A stretch of DNA of 64,000 bases, taken from the NCBI GenBank assembly GCA_965234405.1, contig OZ248346.1. One strand, given 5' to 3'. Positions 15,647 to 23,759 of this stretch are shown one piece after another. Within the stretch, counting starts at the first letter, position 1; every line of letters starts with the position of its first letter. The notes under the pieces were generated by a model. That model ran no database searches and was not told the DNA's origin. It saw only the letters and a list, made by a program, of their open reading frames with translations. This DNA comes from Planktophila turicensis. GTDB lineage: Bacteria; Actinomycetota; Actinomycetes; Nanopelagicales; Nanopelagicaceae. Made by a program: the position numbers and the translations under genes.

Positions 15647-17514
15647 TGCGTATCCCCCAAATTCAAGCTCTACGCGCTTTTGCTGCAACTCTTGTCGTTG
15701 TTTATCACGCTGGAATCACATCGGGTGGATATATCGGCGTCGATATTTTCTACGTAATCTCCGGTTACCTCATCACAGGATTGCTATTGCGCGAGTTAGA
15801 TAAGACCGGAACTCTTGGGCTTAAGGCCTTCTATCTCCGGCGCGTCAAGCGCCTCTTGCCTACATCTTTCTTCGTTCTCTTTGTAACAGGCGTAACTGCT
15901 TGGTATCTATATCCCGCGACAATGCGTGCAGATCTGGGTAAAGATATTGCCGCAGCGGGTATTTATATCTCTAACTATTTATTCGCTTTCTGGCAGATGG
16001 ATTATCAAAATCTCAGCGCTGTTCCGCCAGTAGTAATTCACTATTGGTCGCTGGCTGTTGAAGAACAGTTCTATCTCTTCTGGCCATTCATTATTCTCGC
16101 CCTGTACAAACGTGGGGGTCGCCGAACAGTTGGTTTTGGGATTCTTGCAATCTCCATTGCATCGTTTCTCTTCAGTTTGTATCAAACATCGACAGAACCA
16201 ATCTGGGCTTTCTACTCGCTACCTACGCGCGCTTGGGAACTTGGAGTAGGTGCGCTACTTCTTTATATACCGCAGCGAATAAAGTTCTCCCAGAACTACC
16301 TTTGGATTGCTCTCGCACTCTTTATCTACGGAACTCTTCAGTTCAGAGATAACACACCATTCCCAGGAACGGCGGCACTCGTACCGGTTTTGGCGACAGC
16401 TATCTCAATTGCGGCAGTGCACTCTTGGCCAAAGATTCTTAACTCCATCGGAAGCCATCGAATAGTTCAGTGGTTAGGCGAGATTTCATATCCTCTCTAT
16501 CTATGGCATTGGCCTCTCTTGGTTATTCCGGCAATTTACTTTGGTCGCAATTTAACGATTTTTGAACGCTTCCTCGCTGTATTGGCAACGCTTCTCTTTG
16601 CCGAGCTCACACATCGATATATTGAAGAGCCTCTTCGTCACGCGAAATTTCCACAGAAGACGGTGATCCGCGGTGGTGTTGCAGCAACGGTAATTTCTCT
16701 CACGCTGGGTCTAGCAATTAATTCATCGTATTCAGATATCGTGACGCTGAAGGATGGAAAGCAGATCTCTCTACAGGAAATCATGAAGAAGCCAGCTGTC
16801 TATGACGATGGATGTCATGTCAATAATGGCGAAACTACATCCCCTGACTGCACTTACGGAGTTCGTGGATCCGCGCGCAAGATCGTTCTCTTTGGTGACT
16901 CTCATGCAGCGCAGTGGTTCCCAACACTCGAGAAGCTGGCACGCGAGCAGAGATTCGAATTGATCTCACTTACCAAGTCGGCATGCCCAGGGGCTGCGGT
17001 CACGAAGGTAGATACTGGCGAATATAAGAACTCTGATTGCTTTGCGTGGCGTGATTATGCCTACAAGCGAATAAAGTCGATTAATCCTGATGCCGTTCTT
17101 GTGAGCGGGTTCCAACACTTCGAAGTTCCATCACAGTACTCAAGTCGTGAATCTTGGTGGCGCGAAGGTCAAGTCAAGACTTATAACTCACTTCGTGGAA
17201 GTTCACCACGAATCATCTATATCTCCGACACTCCGCATCCAAACCGAGATATTCCAAGTTGTATCGCATCCGGAAGTCTTGACCGTTGCAACGGTTCTGA
17301 ACGTTCAACTCCGATCTTCTCCCCTGGGTTCTTGAAAATCAATCCGACTTCTTGGCTCTGTGAACGTAATTGCCCCGGGGTTATTGATAGCGTTGTTGCC
17401 TATCGCGATGCTTCGCACCTCTCGGTCGATATGGCGCGTGCGCTCTCACCTAATCTGCTGCAAGCTCTAAGAAAACTTGGTGCGCTCAGCAAGACATCCG
17501 ATGAGCAGAAGTAG
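15646..17514 (+). CDS. Acyltransferase 3 / SGNH hydrolase-domain protein (OatA-like)
   Basis: Membrane O-acyltransferase of 622 residues. It probably acetylates a surface glycan or peptidoglycan outside the cell. An N-terminal acyltransferase-3 domain of about ten membrane segments has the catalytic-type His21 in VVVYHAGI and the VEEQFYLFWP block. It is followed by a membrane-anchored SGNH domain with GDSHAAQW (nucleophile Ser) and DASHLS (Asp/His). The ATG overlaps the apt stop (TGATG), so the two are translationally coupled, an unusual pairing. Substrate unknown; no polysaccharide cluster adjoins it. Confidence 0.88.
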   Translation: MRIPQIQALRAFAATLVVVYHAGITSGGYIGVDIFYVISGYLITGLLLRELDKTGTLGLKAFYLRRVKRLLPTSFFVLFVTGVTAWYLYPATMRADLGKDIAAAGIYISNYLFAFWQMDYQNLSAVPPVVIHYWSLAVEEQFYLFWPFIILALYKRGGRRTVGFGILAISIASFLFSLYQTSTEPIWAFYSLPTRAWELGVGALLLYIPQRIKFSQNYLWIALALFIYGTLQFRDNTPFPGTAALVPVLATAISIAAVHSWPKILNSIGSHRIVQWLGEISYPLYLWHWPLLVIPAIYFGRNLTIFERFLAVLATLLFAELTHRYIEEPLRHAKFPQKTVIRGGVAATVISLTLGLAINSSYSDIVTLKDGKQISLQEIMKKPAVYDDGCHVNNGETTSPDCTYGVRGSARKIVLFGDSHAAQWFPTLEKLAREQRFELISLTKSACPGAAVTKVDTGEYKNSDCFAWRDYAYKRIKSINPDAVLVSGFQHFEVPSQYSSRESWWREGQVKTYNSLRGSSPRIIYISDTPHPNRDIPSCIASGSLDRCNGSERSTPIFSPGFLKINPTSWLCERNCPGVIDSVVAYRDASHLSVDMARALSPNLLQALRKLGALSKTSDEQK

Positions 17515-17537
17515 TCAAAAAGTGGCAGGATGCCGCC

Positions 17538-18182
17538 GTGGCTGAATTGGTGTACTACTGCGGAACAATGGATAGCGGAAAATCAACTCTCGCTCTCCAA
17601 ACTGCGCATAACCATAAGAGCCGGGGACGTTCAGGTCTGATCTTTACCAACAAGGATCGAGCTGGTTCAGGTGTTATTAGTTCGCGTTTAGGTCTGAAAT
17701 CAGATGCAATTGAGGTAGAACCTGAACTCGATATCCATAAATTTGTGGTTGAACATCTCTCGATGGGCGATCGCATCGATTACATCATCTGCGATGAAGC
17801 TCAGTTCTATCAGCCAGATCAAATTGACGGCCTAGCCAAAATTGTTGATGGACTTGGTATCGATGTCTATGCATTCGGCATTCTCGCTGACTTTAGAACA
17901 AAGCTATTTCCGGGTTCGGCGCGACTGGTCGAACTAGCCGATCGCGTAAACACTCTTCAGGTTGAAGCTCTCTGCTGGTGCGGTTCCCGCGCAACGCACA
18001 ATGCCCGCACCGTCAATGGCGTCATGGTCACTGAGGGCGAACAGGTTGTTGTAGGCGATGTCGGTAAGAGCGATGAGATTGCCTACGAAGTTCTCTGTCG
18101 TCGCCACCATATGCGTCAGGTTACAGCGCGCGCATCGCGTGCAGGCCATATAAGTTCTGATCCCCTCCCATTCAACGAGTAG
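17538..18182 (+). CDS. tdk: Thymidine kinase (TK1-like, type II)
   Basis: Phosphorylates thymidine (and deoxyuridine) with ATP in nucleoside salvage. The 214-residue protein has a P-loop GTMDSGKST (residues 9-17), the Walker B/catalytic-Glu region CDEAQF, the YAFGILADFRTKLFPG lasso region, and a zinc site from CWCG plus a C-terminal CRRHH. The start is a GTG at 17538 with AGGA about 9 nt upstream. It follows the acyltransferase by 23 nt and precedes the alcohol dehydrogenase by 14 nt. Confidence 0.9.
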   Translation: MAELVYYCGTMDSGKSTLALQTAHNHKSRGRSGLIFTNKDRAGSGVISSRLGLKSDAIEVEPELDIHKFVVEHLSMGDRIDYIICDEAQFYQPDQIDGLAKIVDGLGIDVYAFGILADFRTKLFPGSARLVELADRVNTLQVEALCWCGSRATHNARTVNGVMVTEGEQVVVGDVGKSDEIAYEVLCRRHHMRQVTARASRAGHISSDPLPFNE

Positions 18183-18196
18183 AAAAGGTCCCACTT

Positions 18197-19237
18197 ATGA
18201 ATACACGCTCCTACGCAGTGATGGAAGCAAAGAAACCTCTCGTTCCTTACGAATTTGATCGTCGCGAGCTTGGAGCTCATGACGTCGCACTTGATATCGC
18301 ATACGCGGGAATCTGCCATAGCGACATTCACCAGGCACGCGAAGAATGGGGCCCTGCGATATTCCCAATGGTTCCAGGCCATGAGATCGCCGGCACTGTC
18401 ACATCCATTGGATCATCTGTCACCAAATTTAAGGTTGGCGACAAGATTGGCGTTGGGGTATTTGTTGATTCATGCCGAAACTGTGAAAATTGCAAGCAAG
18501 GTTTACAGCAGTACTGCCTCGAAGGAATGACCGGCACATATAACCAACTCGAGCGCGATGGAAAGACAGTCGCAATGGGTGGATACTCAAACTACTTCGT
18601 CATTAACGAAGATTACGCAGTACACATTCCTGAAAATCTTCCACTCGAAGGCGTTGCACCGCTTCTGTGTGCGGGAATCACTCTCTATTCTCCAATTAAG
18701 CATTGGAACGTTGGACCTGGCAAGAAAGTCGCCGTCATGGGCCTCGGTGGCCTTGGCCATATGGGAGTTAAGTTCGCTGTCGCCATGGGCGCAGAAGTAA
18801 CCGTTCTCTCTCATTCACCTAATAAAAAGGATGACGCTCTTGCAATGGGCGCCCATCACTTCGTTGCAACTAATGATGACTCTGTATTTGCCGCGCACGT
18901 AAAGACTTTTGACGTCATTCTAAACACAGTCAGCGCTGAGCTTGATATCAATAAGTACGTCTCACTCTTGAAGCTCGATGGCACCTTGGTGGTAATCGGT
19001 CTTCCTGGAAAGCCTTACGCGGTGCATGTGGGATCACTCCTTGATGGTCGACGCTCGATTGCAGGCTCAATGATTGGTGGAATTCCACAATTACAGGAGA
19101 TGCTCAACTTCTGTGGAGAAAAATCGATTGTGAGCGACGTCGAAGTCATCAAAGCTGATTACATCAACGAGGCATACGAACGCACAGTTGCTAGTGATGT
19201 GAAGTACCGATTTGTTATCGACGCTTCAACAATCTAA
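18197..19237 (+). CDS. Zinc-dependent NAD(P) alcohol dehydrogenase (cinnamyl/YahK type)
   Basis: Medium-chain dehydrogenase of 346 residues, reducing aldehydes or oxidising alcohols with NAD(P). Catalytic zinc ligands are Cys40 and His62/Glu63 (GHE). Structural zinc cysteines are Cys93, Cys96, Cys99 and Cys107. The Rossmann motif is GLGGLGHMGVK. The best family match is the YahK/CAD group of broad-specificity NADP aldehyde reductases. AAAGG lies 8 nt before the ATG. The gene ends convergently with the DUF554 gene, 20 nt between stops. Confidence 0.9.
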   Translation: MNTRSYAVMEAKKPLVPYEFDRRELGAHDVALDIAYAGICHSDIHQAREEWGPAIFPMVPGHEIAGTVTSIGSSVTKFKVGDKIGVGVFVDSCRNCENCKQGLQQYCLEGMTGTYNQLERDGKTVAMGGYSNYFVINEDYAVHIPENLPLEGVAPLLCAGITLYSPIKHWNVGPGKKVAVMGLGGLGHMGVKFAVAMGAEVTVLSHSPNKKDDALAMGAHHFVATNDDSVFAAHVKTFDVILNTVSAELDINKYVSLLKLDGTLVVIGLPGKPYAVHVGSLLDGRRSIAGSMIGGIPQLQEMLNFCGEKSIVSDVEVIKADYINEAYERTVASDVKYRFVIDASTI

Positions 19238-19257
19238 TTCTGACTATAAATTCGCAT

Positions 19258-19992
19258 TTAGATAAATTGATGTAGCAGAGTGGCGATTACTGGCGCGATA
19301 ATCAGCGCTGGTAAAAGGTTCGCTACTGCAATCTTTTTGACATCCAAAAGGCGCAATCCAATGCCCACAAGCATTAGGCCTCCACAGATTGTCATGGCAT
19401 CGATCTGATAAGGCTGTAGGACTGAGCCCAAAAATAGGCCGACCAAGGTCCAGGCGCCTTGATAAATAGCAACAGGGATAGCCGAAGCCGCAACTCCCCA
19501 TCCCAGCGATGATGCAAAAGCCATTGCTGCAAAGAAGTCGAGAGAGGATTTAAGAATCAATTGATCCAAGCCCTCTGACATTCCATCACTCACGCTTCCA
19601 AGAATTGCAAGTGGTCCAATCACAAAGAGAAGCGAAGCCGAGACAAATCCTTCAATGAATGGTCCGTCACTTGATGCCTTGAATTTCTGGCGCAGGGTTT
19701 CGCCAAACTTATCCAATCTATTTTCAAGAGAGAGTGCGGATCCGATAAGGCCGCCAATAAGCATCGCTCCTAAAATTACGAGTAGGGTTGAACCCTTCGG
19801 TAGTGAATCAATAAAGCTCGATGACCATAATGGAATGAGCGCTGATGCCGCCCCGAGCAAAGTGATAAGACCAAGAATGTCCGTGATGAGGCTCAGAGAT
19901 TTCTTAGTCAAACGAGCGCCGGCACCGATACCAATACTGGATCCGATGACAATTGCAATGACATTGATGAGCGTTCCAAGACCTACGAACAT
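19258..19992 (-). CDS. DUF554 family membrane protein (YdfK-like)
   Basis: Integral membrane protein of 244 residues with about six or seven hydrophobic segments, glycine-rich, starting GTLINVIAIVIGSSIG, typical of DUF554. A transport role is often guessed but not shown. The start ATG at 19992 is 22 bp from the divergent YczE-type start, and TATAGT lies six bases upstream, so its transcript should be leaderless. Confidence 0.8.
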   Translation of the reverse strand: MFVGLGTLINVIAIVIGSSIGIGAGARLTKKSLSLITDILGLITLLGAASALIPLWSSSFIDSLPKGSTLLVILGAMLIGGLIGSALSLENRLDKFGETLRQKFKASSDGPFIEGFVSASLLFVIGPLAILGSVSDGMSEGLDQLILKSSLDFFAAMAFASSLGWGVAASAIPVAIYQGAWTLVGLFLGSVLQPYQIDAMTICGGLMLVGIGLRLLDVKKIAVANLLPALIIAPVIATLLHQFI

Positions 19993-19998
19993 TGTTTA

Positions 19999-20004
19999 AC
20001 TATA
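19999..20004 (-). promoter_or_regulatory. Leaderless -10 element of DUF554 gene
   Basis: TATAGT on the minus strand, 6 nt before its ATG; it overlaps the opposing -10 (20003-20008) by two bases. Confidence 0.5.
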
Positions 20005-20008
20005 GACT
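20003..20008 (+). promoter_or_regulatory. Leaderless -10 element of YczE-type gene
   Basis: TAGACT on the plus strand, 6 nt before the ATG at 20015; it shares bases 20003-20004 with the divergent -10. Confidence 0.5.
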
Positions 20009-20014
20009 TCCATA

Positions 20015-20683
20015 ATGAAATTTTCCGAACTTCTAAGCGTTCTCAAGCCACATAAGACTGTTCCGGTTACCCCATGGCGTGCAGAACATAGGTGGCAACT
20101 CTCCCCCACCCGCGTCCTCATACTCTTCTTCGGTCTTGCAATATTTGGTCTCGGCGATTCACTTCTTGTTCAGGGCAATGTGGGTAATGCGCCCTGGACT
20201 GTCTTCTCTCAAGGTTTAACGTTGAAAACAGGCATGAGTATTGGGTGGGCTACCTTCGTAATCAGCGTCTTTGTACTTCTGATTTGGATTCCGCTTAATG
20301 AGAAACCTGGCTTTGGAACGCTTTCGAATATTGTTCTCATCGCGACTTTTATCGAAGTTGGAACACACATCTTCCCTCAACAGAATTCAACTCTGTCAGG
20401 CATCCTCTTTTCACTCATTGGAATTGCGATGGTTGGCCTCGGCTCAGCGCTCTACATCACCTGTGGACTTGGGCAAGGCCCACGCGATGGAGCTATGACT
20501 GGAATTCACTACAAGACTGGGATCAGAGTTGGACGAGTTCGCCTGGGTATCGAGGTCGTAGTTCTCATCATCGGATGGCTCATGGGTGGGACCGTCGGTA
20601 TCGGGACGGCCCTATTCGCCCTCTTGATCGGCCAATCTGTGGCAATTTTCCTTGGGGTCGTGGCGCGTTTAACCCATAAGTAG
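20015..20683 (+). CDS. YczE/YyaS/YitT-type integral membrane protein
   Basis: Membrane protein of 222 residues with about five hydrophobic segments. It contains GDSLLVQGNVGNAPWTVFSQ and the glycine-rich GLGQGPRDGAMTG block typical of the YczE family. Function is unknown. It is divergent from DUF554 across a 22-bp gap and is followed after 103 nt by a purine permease, with a structured leader between them, so the permease is probably transcribed separately. Confidence 0.78.
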   Translation: MKFSELLSVLKPHKTVPVTPWRAEHRWQLSPTRVLILFFGLAIFGLGDSLLVQGNVGNAPWTVFSQGLTLKTGMSIGWATFVISVFVLLIWIPLNEKPGFGTLSNIVLIATFIEVGTHIFPQQNSTLSGILFSLIGIAMVGLGSALYITCGLGQGPRDGAMTGIHYKTGIRVGRVRLGIEVVVLIIGWLMGGTVGIGTALFALLIGQSVAIFLGVVARLTHK

Positions 20684-20723
20684 CCTTCCGGCTGAACTAG
20701 CCTTCAGGCATCTTCCCTCGGTC

Positions 20724-20780
20724 TGTGAGCCGTCATTTCACACGGGGTCGCAAACACCCCCGTTACCAAAATCAGGAAGG
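20724..20780 (+). promoter_or_regulatory. Structured 5' leader of purine permease (candidate regulatory RNA)
   Basis: Two adjacent hairpins can be drawn: TGTGA (20724-20728) with TCACA (20738-20742), and ACGGGG (20742-20747) with CCCCGT (20758-20763). They share base 20742. The AGGAAGG ribosome site follows at 20774-20780. CTTCC at 20712-20716 is complementary to GGAAG in that ribosome site. It matches no riboswitch class I recognise, so any role is inference. Confidence 0.35.
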
Positions 20781-20786
20781 TTCGTC

Positions 20787-22223
20787 ATGCTCGATAGTTT
20801 CTTCAAAATATCTGAACGTGGCTCCACTGTAGGTCGTGAAGTTCGTGGCGGTCTCGTCACATTCTTCACCATGGCTTATATCGTGGCGCTTAATCCACTC
20901 ATCATTGGTCTCAGCAAGGATGCAGATGGAAAATTCCTCGGTGGTGGAGATGCTCCTAACCTAGCTCTCGTCGCTGCAATGACAGCTCTTATGGCTGGCG
21001 TACTCACAATCCTTATGGGAGTTGTCGGTAACTACCCACTCGCACTCGCAACAGGACTTGGTCTCAACACCTTCGTCGCAGTTGGAATTGCATCAAAGAT
21101 GACATGGGCAGATGCCATGGGCCTCATCGTTCTTGAAGGAATCATCATCACAATTTTGGTTCTCACAGGATTTAGAACTGCCGTCTTCAAGGCAGTCCCC
21201 GCACAGTTGAAGATCGCTATCTCAGTTGGTATCGGTCTCTTCATCGCTCTTATCGGTCTTGTTGACGCAGGGTTCGTTCGTCGTACAGGAGCTGGTCCAG
21301 TACCAGTCACTCTCGGCGATGGCGGAACACTAGTCGGCTGGCCAATTGTCGTCTTCGCACTTGGTCTCTTCCTTACTATCGGTTTGATAGTCAAGAAGGT
21401 TAAGGGTGCAATCCTTATCGGCATCGTTGTTGCAACAGCGGTTGCTGTCTTCATTGAAACAACTCTGAAGGTTGGTCCACTTTTTGACGGAGCTACAGGT
21501 AAGGTCAATCCAAAGGGATGGAACCTCAACGTTCCTGCAATGCCTGAGAAGGTAGTCGCAACACCTGATTTCAGCCTCTTCGGCCAATTCAACCTCTTCG
21601 GCTCACTCGATCGCGTTCCATTGATCACTGTGATCCTGCTTGTCTTCACCCTTTTGCTCTCAGACTTCTTCGACACTGTCGGAACAGTTACAGCAATTGG
21701 TCACGAGGCAAACCTCATCGATCGCGATGGAAATATTCCTAACAACGATCGAATTCTTCTCGTTGACTCACTCGCAGCTGTCGGCGGCGGCGTTGGAAGC
21801 ATCTCTTCTAACACCAGCTACATCGAATCAGCTGCTGGTGTTGGCGAAGGAGCTCGTACAGGTCTTGCATCCGTGGTCACAGGTGTTTGCTTCTTGCTCA
21901 CAACCTTCCTTGCACCACTCGTAGCAATCATCCCTTACGAAGCAGCTACTCCAGCTCTTGTCATCGTTGGTTTCTTGATGATGACGCAGATTAAGGGAAT
22001 CGATTGGGAAGATTACGGAATCGCAATTCCAGCATTCCTAACAATCATCTTGATGCCATTTACCTACAACATCTCAGTTGGTATTGGTGCAGGTTTCGTG
22101 ACTCACGTTGTGATCCGTTACATGCAGGGTCGTCGCAAGGATGTTCATCCTTTGATGCTCCTCGTATCAGGTCTCTTCATGATCTACTTCCTCACATCAC
22201 CAATCAACCAGTGGGTTGGCTAG
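20787..22223 (+). CDS. NCS2 family purine permease (AzgA/GhxP type)
   Basis: Proton-coupled nucleobase uptake protein, 478 residues, about 12-14 membrane segments. The N-terminal GSTVGREVRGGLVTFFTMAY block, the ATGLGLNTFVA motif and LSDFFDTVGT are typical of the adenine/guanine/hypoxanthine branch of NCS2 rather than the xanthine or uracil branches. AGGAAGG stands 6 nt before the ATG, one of the strongest ribosome sites in the window. Codon choice looks highly expressed (many CTC, ATC, GTC). With apt nearby this suggests adenine salvage. It ends at a strong bidirectional terminator. Confidence 0.9.
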   Translation: MLDSFFKISERGSTVGREVRGGLVTFFTMAYIVALNPLIIGLSKDADGKFLGGGDAPNLALVAAMTALMAGVLTILMGVVGNYPLALATGLGLNTFVAVGIASKMTWADAMGLIVLEGIIITILVLTGFRTAVFKAVPAQLKIAISVGIGLFIALIGLVDAGFVRRTGAGPVPVTLGDGGTLVGWPIVVFALGLFLTIGLIVKKVKGAILIGIVVATAVAVFIETTLKVGPLFDGATGKVNPKGWNLNVPAMPEKVVATPDFSLFGQFNLFGSLDRVPLITVILLVFTLLLSDFFDTVGTVTAIGHEANLIDRDGNIPNNDRILLVDSLAAVGGGVGSISSNTSYIESAAGVGEGARTGLASVVTGVCFLLTTFLAPLVAIIPYEAATPALVIVGFLMMTQIKGIDWEDYGIAIPAFLTIILMPFTYNISVGIGAGFVTHVVIRYMQGRRKDVHPLMLLVSGLFMIYFLTSPINQWVG

Positions 22224-22231
22224 TTAGATAA

Positions 22232-22278
22232 AAAGAAGAAGACCCCCACCTCATCTCGAGGTGGGGGTCTTCTTCTTT
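22232..22278. terminator. Bidirectional intrinsic terminator
   Basis: A perfect 21-bp inverted repeat (arms 22232-22252 and 22258-22278, 5-base loop) combines a GC-rich core GACCCCCACCTC with flanking GAAGAA/TTCTTC tracts and an A-run/T-run on either side. It sits between the convergent permease and ung genes and overlaps the last base of the ung stop codon. It is the only strong intrinsic terminator seen in the window. Confidence 0.9.
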
Positions 22279-22922
22279 CATAACTTCCAATTGATAGGTT
22301 CTCGCCCTTGTGCAACCAAGAGTTGATTTACCTGAGCAAAAGGTTTAGATCCAAAGAATCCTCTATAGGCGCTCAGTGGACTTGGATGAACTCCTTCAAG
22401 TTTGTAGGTGAAGAATCTTGAAAGTTCTTGAGCTTGCTTGCCCCAGAGCACTGCAACGACATCTCTCTTGCCTAACTCTGCTGCAATGTGATCAGTTATT
22501 TGCTGCCAACCAATATTGGAATGAGCATTCGATTCGCCTTCACGCGTTGTCAGCACCCGATTGAGTAGCAGAACACCTGCCGCACTCCAGGCAGAAAGAT
22601 CACCGCTGGTTGGCGGTGTGATTGCTTGATCATCTTCCAATTCCTTAAAAATGTTTCTCAAACTTTGTGGAATCTTCTCCACTGATGGTGGCGTTGAAAA
22701 TGCAAGCCCCATGGCATTACCTGGCGTTGGATAGGGATCTTGGCCGACGATCACGCATCTGATCGATTCGAGATCGGATTGGAAAGCTCGAAAAATTGAA
22801 TCGAAGGAAGGTGACAAATCCTCACCTGAGATCTTGGAGAGCAACTCCTCAATCAGAGGATCAATCGGTTCGAAAACCGCCGCCCAACTAGAGTGCACGT
22901 GCGAAGAAGCGAGATCCTTCAT
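22278..22922 (-). CDS. ung: Uracil-DNA glycosylase (family 1)
   Basis: Removes uracil from DNA in base excision repair. The protein carries the water-activating motif GQDPYP, the FSTPPS Pro/Ser loop, LLLNRVLTT and the HPSPLSAYRGFFG minor-groove loop. The ORF is open to 23042, but the ATG at 22922 has GGAAG 6 nt upstream and gives 214 residues, near the normal family length; a GTG at 22898 is an alternative. The start overlaps the end of the ABC ATPase gene by 35 nt, so the two are coupled. Confidence 0.93.
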   Translation of the reverse strand: MKDLASSHVHSSWAAVFEPIDPLIEELLSKISGEDLSPSFDSIFRAFQSDLESIRCVIVGQDPYPTPGNAMGLAFSTPPSVEKIPQSLRNIFKELEDDQAITPPTSGDLSAWSAAGVLLLNRVLTTREGESNAHSNIGWQQITDHIAAELGKRDVVAVLWGKQAQELSRFFTYKLEGVHPSPLSAYRGFFGSKPFAQVNQLLVAQGREPINWKL

Positions 22923-23676
22923 TGCGAACTTCCATAGGTAGTTCAAAGACTGCCGACATATGTTCCGACGTAATGACCTCATGAATTGGGCCTGAAACAG
23001 CAACTGCGCCATCTTTGAGAATGAGGGCATGCGTAGTTCCACTTGGAATCTCTTCGATATGGTGCGTTACAAGTATCGATGCAGGCGCAGAAGGGTCGGA
23101 AGCGAATTGAGAAAAGCGCTTCAAGAGATCTTCTCGCCCACCCAAATCGAGCCCTGCGGTTGGTTCGTCAAGTAATAGGAGTTCTGGATCTGCCATAAGT
23201 GCCCGAGAAATCTGAACTCGTTTCTTCTCGCCATCACTTAAAGTTCCATAATCTCGATCTGCTAAATCTCTGACGCCAAATGTGGTTAAAAGGGCGACCG
23301 CACGAGATTCATCCCAGAGGTCATAAGCCTCATTCCATCTTCCAAGAACAGCGTAAGCCGCTGTAAGGACAACATCGCGAACTTTCTCATCGTATGGAAT
23401 ATCTTCTGATATCAAAGTTCCGCAGATGCCGATACGGTTACGAATTTCCCAAAGATCTACGCGGCCCATCTCTTTATCTAAGACTTTCACCTGGCCTTGC
23501 GTTGGAAAGATTCTGGTTGCAAGAATTTGAAGGAGCGTCGATTTACCGGCTCCATTGGGTCCAAGAACAACCCATCTCTCCCCTTCAGATATTGCAAAGT
23601 TGATGGGACCAAGAATGGTTCGAACGCCACGGCGGACAGAAACTTCCCTCAATTCGAGGACGCGTTGGCTACTCAT
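22888..23676 (-). CDS. ABC transporter ATP-binding protein (orphan, YlmA-like)
   Basis: Single ABC ATPase of 262 residues with Walker A GPNGAGKST, signature LSDGEKKRV (LSGGQ variant), Walker B LLLLDEPTAGLD and switch His in VTHHIEEI. No membrane partner is encoded nearby. Similar actinobacterial proteins beside serB are annotated only as ABC ATPases, so it may not be a transporter at all. The ATG at 23676 (MSSQRVLEL) is preferred to one 42 nt upstream and is preceded by TATCTT at 8 nt. It is divergent from serB. Confidence 0.85.
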   Translation of the reverse strand: MSSQRVLELREVSVRRGVRTILGPINFAISEGERWVVLGPNGAGKSTLLQILATRIFPTQGQVKVLDKEMGRVDLWEIRNRIGICGTLISEDIPYDEKVRDVVLTAAYAVLGRWNEAYDLWDESRAVALLTTFGVRDLADRDYGTLSDGEKKRVQISRALMADPELLLLDEPTAGLDLGGREDLLKRFSQFASDPSAPASILVTHHIEEIPSGTTHALILKDGAVAVSGPIHEVITSEHMSAVFELPMEVRNEGSRFFARAL

Positions 23677-23684
23677 AGGGCTAA

Positions 23685-23690
23685 AAGATA
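23685..23690 (-). promoter_or_regulatory. Leaderless -10 element of ABC ATPase gene
   Basis: TATCTT on the minus strand ending 8 nt before the ATG at 23676. Confidence 0.45.
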
Positions 23691-23746
23691 TATCGTCGAG
23701 GTGCAAAATCACTCGCAATTGTCAGCCTTAGGTAAGTGATTCGCGA

Positions 23747-23752
23747 TAACCT
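23747..23752 (+). promoter_or_regulatory. Leaderless -10 element of serB
   Basis: TAACCT on the plus strand ending 7 nt before the ATG at 23760; identical to the metH -10. Confidence 0.5.
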
Positions 23753-23759
23753 GCGCCAT

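Noticed and set aside
20684..20786. Purine (guanine/adenine) riboswitch
   Set aside because: The leader lacks the three-way junction and the conserved loop sequences of that class; kept only as an unassigned structured leader.
21032..21676. 214-codon minus-strand ORF inside the purine permease
   Set aside because: Thr/Arg/Pro-rich translation without any family signature, fully antisense to a clear permease; a shadow of its biased codon use.
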